NCBI GenBank assembly: GCA_008375315.1
Contig: CP032507.1
Location: 3,310,071-3,374,070 of the forward strand
DNA: 64,000 bases
Source: Ectothiorhodospiraceae bacterium BW-2
GTDB taxonomy: Bacteria; Pseudomonadota; Gammaproteobacteria; Thiohalomonadales; Thiohalomonadaceae
Reading direction: 5' to 3'
The notes below the pieces were generated by a model. The model was given only the letters and a program-made list of their open reading frames with translations, did not search any database and had not been told where the DNA came from. This document shows positions 46,501 to 57,431 of this stretch, piece after piece (the stretch's first letter is position 1; each line of letters opens with the position of its first letter). Made by a program: the position numbers and the translations under genes.

Positions 46501-49500
46501 AGGGTGTAGCTGGCGGTGTAGGTGTTACCGCTGGTGTTGGTCGCTGTGACGCTGTTGCCACCAAGAGTCACTGTCGGTGTGCCACTGTGGCTGCCGTCGG
46601 TGGTGAAACTTAAGGTCACGGTATCACCCACTTTGGCTAAGGTGGTGTCACTGTTATCGGAGGCGATGCTGACGGCGGTTAAGGCCGGTGCGGTCTCATC
46701 AAAGCTGACGCTGCTGCTGTCGGTGGTGGCGGTAACTTGGGTCATGGCGTTACCGGCGGCATCGACCGCATCAATGGTAAAACTGAGTGTCCCTTCGATA
46801 TCACCGGCTTGCAGGGTGTAGCTGGCGGTGTAGGTGTTACCGCTGGTGTTGGTCGCTGTGACGCTGTTGCCACCAAGGGTCACTGTCGGTGTGCCACTGT
46901 GGCTGCCGTCGGTGGTGAAACTTAAGGTCACCGTATCGCCGACTTTGGCCAAGGTGGTGTCGCTGTTATCGGAGGCGATGCTGACGGCGGTTAAGGCCGG
47001 TGCGGTCTCATCAAAGCTGACGCTGCTGCTGTCGGTGGTGGCGGTAACTTGGGTCATGGCGTTACCGGCGGCATCGACCGCATCAATGGTAAAGCTCACC
47101 GCCCCTTCGGTATCACCGGCTTGCAGGGTGTAGCTGGCGGTGTAGGTGTTACCGCTGGTGTTGGTCGCTGTGACGCCGTTGCCACCAAGGGTCACTGTCG
47201 GTGTGCCACTGTGGCTGCCGTCGGTGGTGAAACTTAAGGTCACCGTATCGCCGACTTTGGCTAAGGTGGTGTCGCTGTTATCGGAGGCGATGCTGACGGC
47301 GGTTAAGGCCGGTGCGGTCTCATCAAAGCTGACGCTGCTGCTGTCGGTGGTGGCGGTAACTTGGGTCATGGCGTTACCGGCGGCATCGACCGCATCAATG
47401 GTAAAACTCACCGCCCCTTCGGTATCACCGGCTTGCAGGGTGTAGCTGGCGGTGTAGGTGTTACCGCTGGTGTTGGTCGCTGTGACGCTGTTGCCACCAA
47501 GGGTCACTGTCGGTGTGCCACTGTGGCTGCCGTCGGTGGTGAAGCTGAGGGTCACGGTATCGCCCGTTTTGGCCAGGGCGGTGTCGCTGTTATCGGAGGC
47601 GATGCTGACGGCGGTTAAGGCCGGTGCGGTCTCATCAAAGCTGACGCTGCTGCTGTCGGTGGTGGCGGTAACTTGGGTCATGGCGTTACCGGCGGCATCG
47701 ACCGCATCAATGGTAAAGCTCACCGCCCCTTCGGTATCACCGGCTTGCAGGGTGTAGCTGGCGGTGTAGGTGTTACCGCTGGTGTTGGTCGCTGTGACGC
47801 CGTTGCCACCAAGGGTCACTGTCGGTGTGCCACTGTGGCTGCCGTCGGTGGTGAAGCTGAGGGTCACGGTATCGCCCGTTTTGGCCAAGGTGGTGTCGCT
47901 GTTATCGGAGGCGATGCTGACGGCGGTTAAGGCCGGTGCGGTCTCATCAAAGCTGACGCTGCTGCTGTCGGTGGTGGCGGTAACTTGGGTCATGGCGTTA
48001 CCGGCGGCATCGACCGCATCAATGGTAAACTCACCGCCCCTTCGGTATCACCGGCTTGCAGGGTGTAGCTGGCGGTGTAGGTGTTACCGCTGGTGTTGGT
48101 CACTGTGACGCCGTTGCCACCAAGGGTCACTATCGGTGTGCCGCTGTGGCTGCCGTCGGTGGTGAAACTTAAGGTCACGGTATCACCCACTTTGGCTAAG
48201 GTGGTGTCGCTGTTATCGGAGGCGATGCTGACGGCGGTTAAGGCCGGTGCGGTGGTGTCAAAGCTGACGCTGCTGCTGTCGGTGGTGGCGGTAACTTGGG
48301 TCATGGCGTTACCGGCGGCATCGACCGCATCAATGGTAAAGCTCACCGCCCCTTCGGTATCACCCGCTTGCAGGGTGTAGCTGGCGGTGTAGGTGTTACC
48401 GCTGGTGTTGGTCGCTGTGACGCTGTTGCCACCAAGGTCACTGTCGGTGTGCCACTGTGGCTGCCGTCGGTGGTGAAACTTAAGGTCACCGTATCGCCGA
48501 CTTTGGCTAAGGTGGTGTCGCTGTTATCGGAGGCGATGCTGACGGCGGTTAAGGCCGGTGCGGTCTCATCAAAGCTGACGCTGCTGCTGTCGGTGGTGGC
48601 GGTAACTTGGGTCATGGCGTTACCGGCGGCATCGACCGCATCAATGGTAAAGCTGAGTCGGCCCTTCGGTATCACCGGCTTGCAGGGTGTAGCTGGCGGT
48701 GTAGGTGTTACCGCTGGTGTTGGTCGCTGTGACGCTGTTGCCGCCAAGGGTCACTGTCGGTGTGCCACTGTGGCTGCCGTCGGTGGTGAAACTTAAGGTC
48801 ACGGTATCGCCCGTTTTGGCCAAGGCGGTGTCGCTGTTATCGGAGGCGATGCTGACGGCGGTTAAGGCCGGTGCGGTGGTGTCAAAGCTGACGCTGCTGC
48901 TGTCGGTGGTGGCGGTAACTTGGGTCATGGCGTTACCGGCGGCATCGACCGCATCAATGGTAAAGCTCACCGCCCCTTCGGTATCACCCGCTTGCAGGGT
49001 GTAGCTGGCGGTGTAGGTGTTACCGCTGGTGTTGGTCACTGTGACGCCGTTGCCACCAAGGGTCACTGTCGGTGTGCCACTGTGGCTGCCGTCGGTGGTG
49101 AAACTTAAGGTCACCGTATCGCCGACTTTGGCCAGGGTGGTGTCGCTGTTATCGGAGGCGATGCTGACGGCGGTTAAGGCCGGTGCGGTCTCATCAAAGC
49201 TGACGCTGCTGCTGTCGGTGGTGGCGGTAACTTGGGTCATGGCGTTACCGGCGGCATCGACCGCATCAATGGTGAAGCTCACCGCCCCTTCGGTATCACC
49301 GGCTTGCAGGGTGTAGCTGGCGGTGTAGGTGTTACCGCTGGTGTTGGTCGCTGTGACGCCGTTGCCGCCAAGGGTCACTGTCGGTGTGCCACTGTGGCTG
49401 CCGTCGGTGGTAAAGCTGAGGGTCACGGTATCGCCCGTTTTGGCCAGGGCGGTGTCGCTGTTATCGGAGGCGATGCTGACGGCGGTTAAGGCCGGTGCGG

Positions 49501-52500
49501 TGGTGTCAAAGCTGACGCTGCTGCTGTCGGTGGTGGCGGTAACTTGGGTCATGGCGTTACCGGCGGCATCGACCGCATCAATGGTAAAGCTCACCGCCCC
49601 TTCGGTATCACCCGCTTGCAGGGTGTAGCTGGCGGTGTAGGTGTTACCGCTGGTGTTGGTCGCTGTGACGCTGTTGCCACCAAGGGTCACTGTCGGTGTG
49701 CCACTGTGGCTGCCGTCGGTGGTGAAACTTAAGGTCACCGTATCGCCGACTTTGGCTAAGGTGGTGTCGCTGTTATCGGAGGCGATGCTGACGGCGGTTA
49801 AGGCCGGTGCGGTCTCATCAAAGCTGACGCTGCTGCTGTCGGTGGTGGCGGTAACTTGGGTCATGGCGTTACCGGCGGCATCGACCGCATCAATGGTAAA
49901 ACTGAGTGTCCCTTCGATATCACCGGCTTGCAGGGTGTAGCTGGCGGTGTAGGTGTTACCGCTGGTGTTGGTCGCTGTGACGCTGTTGCCACCAAGGGTC
50001 ACTGTCGGTGTGCCACTGTGGCTGCCGTCGGTGGTGAAAGCTGAGGGTCACGGTATCGCCCGTTTTGGCCAGGGTGGTGTCGCTGTTATCGGAGGCGATG
50101 CTGACGGCGGTTAAGGCCGGTGCGGTCTCATCAAAGCTGACGCTGCTGCTGTCGGTGGTGGCGGTAACTTGGGTCATGGCGTTACCAGCGGCATCGACCG
50201 CATCAATGGTAAAACTCACCGCCCCTTCGGTATCACCGGCTTGCAGGGTGTAGCTGGCGGTGTAGGTGTTACCGCTGGTGTTGGTCACTGTGACGCCGTT
50301 GCCGCCAAGGGTCACTGTCGGTGTGCCACTGTGGCTGCCGTCGGTGGTAAAGCTGAGGGTCACGGTATCACCCGTTTTGGCCAAGGTGGTGTCACTGTTA
50401 TCGGAGGCGATGCTGACGGCGGTTAAGGCCGGTGCGGTCTCATCAAAGCTGACGCTGCTGCTGTCGGTGGTGGCGGTAACTTGGGTCATGGCGTTACCAG
50501 CGGCATCGACCGCATCAATGGTAAAACTCACCGCCCCTTCGGTATCACCGGCTTGCAGGGTGTAGCTGGCGGTGTAGGTGTTACCGCTGGTGTTGGTCGC
50601 TGTGACGCCGTTGCCACCAAGGGTCACTGTCGGTGTGCCGCTGTGGCTGCCGTCGGTGGTGAAACTTAAGGTCACGGTATCCCCACTTTGGCTAAGGTGG
50701 TGTCGCTGTTATCGGAGGCGATGCTGACGGCGGTTAAGGCCGGTGCGGTGTCGTCAAAGCTGACGCTGCTGCTGTCGGTGGTGGCGGTAACTTGGGTCAT
50801 GGCGTTACCGGCGGCATCGACCGCATCAATGGTAAAGCTCACCGCCCCTTCGGTATCACCCGCTTGCAGGGTGTAGCTGGCGGTGTAGGTGTTACCGCTG
50901 GTGTTGGTCGCTGTGACGCTGTTGCCACCAAGGGTCACTGTCGGTGTGCCACTGTGGCTGCCGTCGGTGGTGAAACTTAAGGTCACCGTATCGCCGACTT
51001 TGGCCAGGGTGGTGTCGCTGTTATCGGAGGCGATGCTGACGGCGGTTAAGGCCGGTGCGGTCTCATCAAAGCTGACGCTGCTGCTGTCGGTGGTGGCGGT
51101 AACTTGGGTCATGGCGTTACCGGCGGCATCGACCGCATCAATGGTGAAGCTCACCGCCCCTTCGGTATCACCGGCTTGCAGGGTGTAGCTGGCGGTGTAG
51201 GTGTTACCGCTGGTGTTGGTCGCTGTGACGCCGTTGCCACCAAGGGTCACTGTCGGTGTGCCACTGTGGCTGCCGTCGGTGGTAAAGCTGAGGGTCACGG
51301 TATCGCCCGTTTTGGCCAGGGCGGTGTCGCTGTTATCGGAGGCGATGCTGACGGCGGTTAAGGCCGGTGCGGTGGTGTCAAAGCTGACGCTGCTGCTGTC
51401 GGTGGTGGCGGTAACTTGGGTCATGGCGTTACCGGCGGCATCGACCGCATCAATGGTAAAGCTCACCGCCCCTTCGGTATCACCCGCTTGCAGGGTGTAG
51501 CTGGCGGTGTAGGTGTTACCGCTGGTGTTGGTCGCTGTGACGCTGTTGCCACCAAGGGTCACTGTCGGTGTGCCACTGTGGCTGCCGTCGGTGGTGAAAC
51601 TTAAGGTCACCGTATCGCCGACTTTGGCTAAGGTGGTGTCGCTGTTATCGGAGGCGATGCTGACGGCGGTTAAGGCCGGTGCGGTCTCATCAAAGCTGAC
51701 GCTGCTGCTGTCGGTGGTGGCGGTAACTTGGGTCATGGCGTTACCGGCGGCATCGACCGCATCAATGGTAAAACTGAGTGTCCCTTCGATATCACCCGCT
51801 TGCAGGGTGTAGCTGGCGGTGTAGGTGTTACCGCTGGTGTTGGTCGCTGTGACGCTGTTGCCGCCAAGGGTCACTGTCGGTGTGCCACTGTGGCTGCCGT
51901 CGGTGGTGAAACTTAAGGTCACGGTATCACCCGTTTTGGCCAAGGCGGTGTCGCTGTTATCGGAGGCGATGCTGACGGCGGTTAAGGCCGGTGCGGTGGT
52001 GTCAAAGCTGACGCTGCTGCTGTCGGTGGTGGCGGTAACTTGGGTCATGGCGTTACCGGCGGCATCGACCGCATCAATGGTAAAGCTCACCGCCCCTTCG
52101 GTATCACCCGCTTGCAGGGTGTAGCTGGCGGTGTAGGTGTTACCGCTGGTGTTGGTCACTGTGACGCCGTTGCCGCCAAGGGTCACTGTCGGTGTGCCAC
52201 TGTGGCTGCCGTCGGTGGTGAAACTTAAGGTCACCGTATCGCCGACTTTGGCCAGGGTGGTGTCGCTGTTATCGGAGGCGATGCTGACGGCGGTTAAGGC
52301 CGGTGCGGTCTCATCAAAGCTGACGCTGCTGCTGTCGGTGGTGGCGGTAACTTGGGTCATGGCGTTACCGGCGGCATCGACCGCATCAATGCTGAAGCTC
52401 ACCGCCCCTTCGGTATCACCGGCTTGCAGGGTGTAGCTGGCGGTGTAGGTGTTACCGCTGGTGTTGGTCGCTGTGACGCCGTTGCCACCAAGGGTCACTG

Positions 52501-55500
52501 TCGGTGTGCCACTGTGGCTGCCGTCGGTGGTAAAGCTGAGGGTCACGGTATCGCCCGTTTTGGCCAGGGCGGTGTCGCTGTTATCGAGGCGATGCTGACG
52601 GCGGTTAAGGCCGGTGCGGTGGTGTCAAAGCTGACGCTGCTGCTGTCGGTGGTGGCGGTAACTTGGGTCATGGCGTTACCGGCGGCATCGACCGCATCAA
52701 TGGTAAAGCTCACCGCCCCTTCGGTATCACCCGCTTGCAGGGTGTAGCTGGCGGTGTAGGTGTTACCGCTGGTGTTGGTCGCTGTGACGCTGTTGCCACC
52801 AAGAGTCACTGTCGGTGTGCCACTGTGGCTGCCGTCGGTGGTGAAACTTAAGGTCACCGTATCGCCGACTTTGGCTAAGGTGGTGTCGCTGTTATCGGAG
52901 GCGATGCTGACGGCGGTTAAGGCCGGTGCGGTCTCATCAAAGCTGACGCTGCTGCTGTCGGTGGTGGCGGTAACTTGGGTCATGGCGTTACCGGCGGCAT
53001 CGACCGCATCAATGGTAAAACTGAGTGTCCCTTCGATATCACCGGCCTGCAGGGTGTAGCTGGCGGTGTAGGTGTTACCGCTGGTGTTGGTCGCTGTGAC
53101 GCTGTTGCCACCAAGGGTCACTGTCGGTGTGCCACTGTGGCTGCCGTCGGTAGTGAAGCTGAGGGTCACGGTATCGCCCGTTTTGGCCAGGGCGGTGTCG
53201 CTGTTATCGGAGGCGATGCTGACGGCGGTTAAGGCCGGTGCGGTCTCATCAAAGCTGACGCTGCTGCTGTCGGTGGTGGCGGTAACTTGGGTCATGGCGT
53301 TACCAGCGGCATCGTTCGCATCAATGGTAAAACTCACCGCCCCTTCGGTATCACCGGCTTGCAGGGTGTAGCTGGCGGTGTAGGTGTTACCGCTGGTGTT
53401 GGTCACTGTGACGCCGTTGCCACCAAGGGTCACTATCGGTGTGCCGCTGTGGCTGCCGTCGGTGGTGAAACTTAAGGTCACGGTATCGCCGACTTTGGCC
53501 TGTGTATTATTGCTGTTATTGGAGGCAATCGACATGTCAGTTAAGATCGGAGCCGTGGTATCCACCACAAGTGTTTGACTGGCGACAGCCGAGCGATTGC
53601 CAGCACTATCTGTGGCCGTGACCGATACGCTGTTATCGCCGTTGCTATTCATCGCTAAGGTACCACTGACCGCAGTGGCGGTAGCGGTATCAATACGCCA
53701 GTTACCGCTGCTGTCGGCAGTGGTGTTGTAGGTTGCACCGGCAATATCGACGGTGACTGTGCTGCCGGCTTCGGCGGTACCACTGATGGTCGGGGTGGTG
53801 ATATTACTTAATGCCGCTGAGCTGATGGTCGGCATATCAGGATTGAGAGTGTCTACAGACTGAACTGATTGAATAGCAGCAACATTACTATTCCCTGCGC
53901 CATCATTAACAACACCGGCGGCTATATCAACCGTCATATCACTGACACTACTGCTATCCGGTGAAACCACCAAGGTGTATTCAGTAGCACTAATAGTCGT
54001 CAAAGTGCCTTTGGTACCCCCATTAACATTCACATCTTCAACCGTAAAGCCACTCACTGCCTCACTGAAGGTAAAGGTATAGGTAACATCACGATTAGTC
54101 GTACCGGCAGTATCATCGGTAATGATCACAGAGGGACGAATAGCGTTTAACACTACAGCTAACTCTGTGTTATTAGCGAGATCATCTGTGGTAAACATAG
54201 CAAGGATCGCATTGCCCCGGTTATCCACATCCTCAGCGGTCATATTCAATACTAAATTCGTTCTGACACTTAACGGCAATCCTTGCTGACTGGCTGCGTC
54301 AAGACTGTCGAGCAACTCTGTAACTGTGGCACTTTGCAATTGAGCAATCACTGTGGTCGGCAGGTTGCCGATAATGTCGGCACTTTTGTTCTCATCAATA
54401 CTGCTAAAGTCGATGGGTAGTGCTTCAATCAGGCTGACCAGGTTGGTCTCATTAACAGTCGCCAACTCACTGCCGCTAAGACGCTCTATCGCCCCAGAGA
54501 CTATCAGGCTTTGGTTGCCGGACAATGCCGTCGGGTCAAGTGTGTTCAGGTTGTTCAGCAGTTCATCGTTGCTGTACATCGCCTCAATAGCGGCTAACCG
54601 GGTCTCGGTCAGCTCAGTTTCAGTCAAGTTCTCTACCAGAGCGTTTTTATTACTCAGGGGGAGCGCGGAGCGGCTGGCAGGCTCCAGAGTATCAAGCAGG
54701 CTAGCGATAGTGTTTGGCGCTAGCTGACTGATAACAGTAGTCGGTATGTTATTTAAAACAAAACTACGCTGTTCATCGGTAAGTTCTGGACTCCCCGCAG
54801 TGATCAACCCTGCCAACACCATCGAATCGATTGTCTGTAGCTGTTCAGCCGTTAATCCTGCTAACTGTTGCCCCAGAGTAACCGAAGGAGGCTCTGTTGG
54901 AGTGGGTGTGACCGGAACAGGGGGTTCAATATTCTGATCTTGATCTGTAGTCTCACCCACATCACCTGTAGCGGGTGTTTCTGCCTGTTCTCCCTCCTCT
55001 TCACCGCCGCCGGTCGGCTCTGACCCAGTGGTACTCTCTCCGTTTGGGGTATCGGTCTGCTCCCCAGAGTTATTGATCGTATCGGCATCAGCATTATCAT
55101 CGCCATCGACATCGCCCAATACTGTGCGAGCCACCTCTGATGACCGATTCAGTTCAGAACTGCTACTTTTGGCAACCACAGCTGCGGTATCACCGCTTTG
55201 AGCACTGTTTTGCACATCATTTTCAATCTCCTCTGCTACAATCTGCACTGCAGCAATCGCTTTTAAGGCATCGAGCCCGGTGGTTGCGGCACTACTCTTT
55301 TCAACAATGGTGCGATTCAGATTAACTGTCGCGGTTGCAGCAGCCGTAACCACCTGCCCAATTTGTTGTTGCTGCACCTCATCTGCCCCGGCTTTAACCG
55401 TTGCACCTTTAAACAGCGTTTCGGTTTGAGTCGTATCGGCCAGATCAATCTGAAATTCAGTATCCACCTGCAGACCGTTAACGATAATATCGGCCATGGT

Positions 55501-56517
55501 GTCGAGTATCGCCTCTTGCCCTGTCGACTTATCACTGGTAATACCACCACCGGTCAATAGTGACGCTCCCTGTCCTAGCGTAGTATTAAGCTGTGCGGCA
55601 ATGCGTTGTGTCACTAACGCTTGCTCGACCTGTTCCGGGGTTGCATCTGCGGCTGTAGTAGTCGCTATCGGGTCGTAGTTTTTAAGCTCTATGGCTTCAT
55701 CTATACTTAAAGAACGCTTAACCATTATCTCAGCGGTAGTTGCATCGACATTATTGCCCGCTTTCATCACCTTGGACACTAAGGTAGTGATCGGCCCGAT
55801 AATAGTTGCCCCCTCCGGAGAGCGGTAGCTACCCTCTACTGCCTTACCGGTTGAGATGTCGATCCCGCCAATTGAGATGAGCTCCCCCCGAATCGGGCTG
55901 CCATCGGCTGTTTCAAGCAGAAAGTCACCTTTATCAACGGTTACGGTGCTTAACTCGCCCTCATCCAGCACCCCATTGCCATTTGCGTCAGCAAAGACGA
56001 TTGCCTCACGCACATAACCATCAATTACTTTCCCTTCATGTCGATTGGGCAAGCTCTCATCAGGCTCGGGCTCAATCACCTCAGACGCACCACTACTGCT
56101 GCTATCACCCCCACTGCCAAGTAGCACTCCCCCCAATCCCAGCGCTCCACCCGCCCAGAGCCAGCCACTGTCAGAATCACGCTCTTCAGTCATCAAAACA
56201 TCGGTTTCCTGTCTTAGCTGCCAGACAATGTCACCATCTGCTGTGGAGTCTTCGGTAGTGATGAGAGTAGTTTCTGTATCGTTTTCCGTGCCCATCAAAG
56301 TCGCTGTAGCCGCTTTTCCCGGTTCGTAGAAACTTTGTAGCAACAGGACAGGGCTACCCTCGACCTCCACAACCAAGTCATCCCCCTCTCGCTTTAACAG
56401 CAATCCTGTAGGTATCTGACCTAACGGTTCAAAGATGAGCTGATAAACCGTACCCATTTGAACGGATACCATTTGTACCTGATCGGTAATTTGAATGGCT
56501 TGACTTTTCGGACTCAT
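40524..56517 (-). CDS. giant repetitive adhesin (about 5,331 aa), frame broken by six 1-base indels in this sequence
   Basis: Start ATG at 56517 with GGAG upstream. Residues 1-70 resemble the BapA/LapA-type N-terminal retention module, followed by a Gly-rich segment (WLWAGGALGLGG, about 119-137) and an EF-hand-like DANGNGVLDEGE loop (about 177-188). Next come a helical region, an acidic/Pro linker (about 480-560), further helices, Ig-like domains, 25 repeats of 104 residues, two sets of eight propeller-like repeats separated by Ig-like domains, and a unique C-terminus. No RTX nonapeptides, LPXTG or autotransporter barrel was found. Six single-base indels, all inside the repeat array, split the frame into seven pieces. 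Correcting them gives exactly 5,332 codons, so sequencing or assembly error is likelier than decay. Type I secretion is assumed, but no ABC/MFP/OMP genes are present. Confidence 0.88.
41990..43415 (-). repeat. propeller-like repeat block B in the adhesin (8 units)
   Basis: Eight units of about 55-60 residues with the pattern LE-x-TGVT, PQVTSVG, GEYVVTW, DDSIYVQHFNADGT. Three to four of them (about 42,780-43,320) are almost identical at DNA level with a 180-base period. Eight consecutive beta-rich units would suit an eight-bladed propeller, but this is inferred from repeat count only. Confidence 0.75.
44015..45405 (-). repeat. propeller-like repeat block A in the adhesin (8 units)
   Basis: Eight divergent units of the same family as block B (YVVTWSG, SIFVQQFNADGTT). 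Their divergence suggests an older block from which B may have been copied. Ig-like domains separate the two blocks. Confidence 0.72.
48027..48030 (-). other. frame-breaking deletion (-1) in the adhesin array
   Basis: GGTAAACTCACC here, where all sister units have GGTAAAACTCACC or GGTAAAGCTCACC; one base is missing in an A-run. Confidence 0.85.
48435..48438 (-). other. frame-breaking deletion (-1) in the adhesin array
   Basis: ACCAAGGTCACTG here versus ACCAAGGGTCACTG in sister units; one G missing from a three-G run. Confidence 0.85.
48648..48664 (-). other. frame-breaking insertion (+1) at a hybrid repeat junction
   Basis: The sequence is AAGCTGAGTCGGCCCTTCGG. It joins the CTGAGT of one repeat variant to the GCCCTTCGG of another with one extra base, matching no other unit. 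It looks like an artificial or recombinational join between variants. Confidence 0.8.
50036..50042 (-). other. frame-breaking insertion (+1) in the adhesin array
   Basis: GGTGAAAGCTGAGG here versus GGTGAAGCTGAGG or GGTAAAGCTGAGG in sister units; one extra A. Confidence 0.83.
50679..50686 (-). other. frame-breaking deletion (-1) in the adhesin array
   Basis: GGTATCCCCACTTTGG here versus GGTATCACCCACTTTGG in sister units; one base missing. Confidence 0.83.
52586..52590 (-). other. frame-breaking deletion (-1) in the adhesin array
   Basis: GTTATCGAGGCGATG here versus GTTATCGGAGGCGATG in sister units; one G missing. Confidence 0.85.
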
Positions 56518-56569
56518 TGGTTTTCTCCGGCTATAATCTGCGGTAACGCTTATTAAAAAATTGCGTTAG

Positions 56570-56640
56570 ATAGTAACCATTTTTATTAACAGAAAAACTC
56601 ACAAACCCTTGCAAACCCTTGCAAAAGCTTGCATTGAACA
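56570..56640 (-). promoter_or_regulatory. putative adhesin promoter with 10-bp direct repeats
   Basis: Four 10-base units in a row (ACAAACCCTT, GCAAACCCTT, GCAAAAGCTT, GCATTGAACA, plus-strand view, 56601-56640) follow CTC at 56598. On the minus strand a -10-like TACTAT lies at 56575-56570, with 22 bases between. The -35 position holds only a T-run, as in activator-dependent promoters. Ten-base direct half-sites suit OmpR/PhoB-type regulators, and such a regulator is encoded next door. Confidence 0.55.
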
Positions 56641-56693
56641 AAACGATGACTATTTTTATAGCAACAGAGCTCGGTTATGCTGCAACACCTGAC

Positions 56694-57425
56694 TCAGCGT
56701 AAATCTTCAACTATCACCGCCTGACTGAATACATAACCTACTCCGCGTACTGTTTTTATCGGTGATTGCTCTACAGCCGGATGATGCTCTGCAACGGTTT
56801 GTTGTATCTTTTGGCGTAAGCGGCTGACACAGACCTCCAGCCGGCGCGGGTCAAAAGCGAGTACATTACCCGGGCTAACTACCGCAATTAGCTCATCACG
56901 GGTGATAGTTTGGCCGGCACTCTGCGCTAAACGCAACACAATCGCCGCTTCCATGCCGGTAAGGGGGATAGATGCGCCTAACGGGCTGACCAGTTCATAC
57001 CCACCCTGTAGTAGCTGCCAACTACCATGGTTTGGCTTTGGCTGCGCATGGCTCACCCGCCGATAGAGCGCGGCAATTTGTGCCGATAGCCTGCGCCAGT
57101 CAACCGGCTTGGCCATAAAGATATCGGCGCCGTGTTGATAGCTTTTCAGGCAGGTCTCCACCTCATCCAGTGCAGTCAGAATAATAATGCCGATGTCCGG
57201 AAAGGTGCTGCGTAACCGCGTGGCGATAGAGAGCCCATCTTCACCCGGCAGACCGATATCGAGTAGTGCAATATCGAAGTTTCGTTGCCTGATGACCTCG
57301 TCCATCGCTTTAGCATCGCTAACCGCAGTGACCGCAATACCATCGGTTTGCAATTGAAAACCGAGATCGTCTCGCAGATCTGCGTTATCTTCGACAAACA
57401 GGAGTTGGATAGGTGTTGGCTTCAT
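56694..57425 (-). CDS. OmpR/PhoB-family response regulator
   Basis: 243 residues. The receiver domain has the acidic pair Glu12-Asp13 (FVEDNADLRDD), phospho-acceptor Asp56 in ALLDIGLPGEDG, the switch Thr in IILTALDEVE and Lys106 in FMAKPVDW. A winged-helix DNA-binding domain follows (about 135-235), ending IKTVRGVGYVFS. The ATG at 57425 is chosen over a TTG 51 bases upstream because family members begin near here and a TATAAT lies just before it. The kinase stop is 58 bases upstream. It is the probable activator of the adhesin gene, 176 bases downstream. Confidence 0.93.
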   Translation of the reverse strand: MKPTPIQLLFVEDNADLRDDLGFQLQTDGIAVTAVSDAKAMDEVIRQRNFDIALLDIGLPGEDGLSIATRLRSTFPDIGIIILTALDEVETCLKSYQHGADIFMAKPVDWRRLSAQIAALYRRVSHAQPKPNHGSWQLLQGGYELVSPLGASIPLTGMEAAIVLRLAQSAGQTITRDELIAVVSPGNVLAFDPRRLEVCVSRLRQKIQQTVAEHHPAVEQSPIKTVRGVGYVFSQAVIVEDLR

Positions 57426-57431
57426 GCCGCT

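Larger units (their letters stand above)
45756..53553 (-). repeat. 25 tandem 312-bp (104-aa) Ig-like repeats in the adhesin
   Basis: Consensus unit runs from APALTAVSIAS through SFTTDGSHSGTPTVTLGG and TASYTLQAGD to SSSVSFDET; 14 Ser and 23 Thr per 104 residues and no Cys. The array is 7,798 bases, exactly 25 x 312 minus 2, the net of six indels. The unit at the N-terminal edge is the most diverged (APILTDMSIASNNSN). Confidence 0.95.

Noticed and set aside
45756-53553. CRISPR-like array
   Set aside because: The period is 312 bases, fully coding, with no short repeat/unique spacer alternation and no cas genes.
45595-53578. Many plus-strand frames of 62-166 residues recurring every 312 bases
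   Set aside because: They are antisense shadows of the adhesin repeats, kept open by the repeat composition. They lack ribosome binding sites and vary only as the minus-strand gene does.
40524-56517. Decayed pseudogene
   Set aside because: All six indels sit in the hard-to-assemble array, sister units show the correct base each time, no internal stop occurs outside them, and the corrected length is an exact number of codons.
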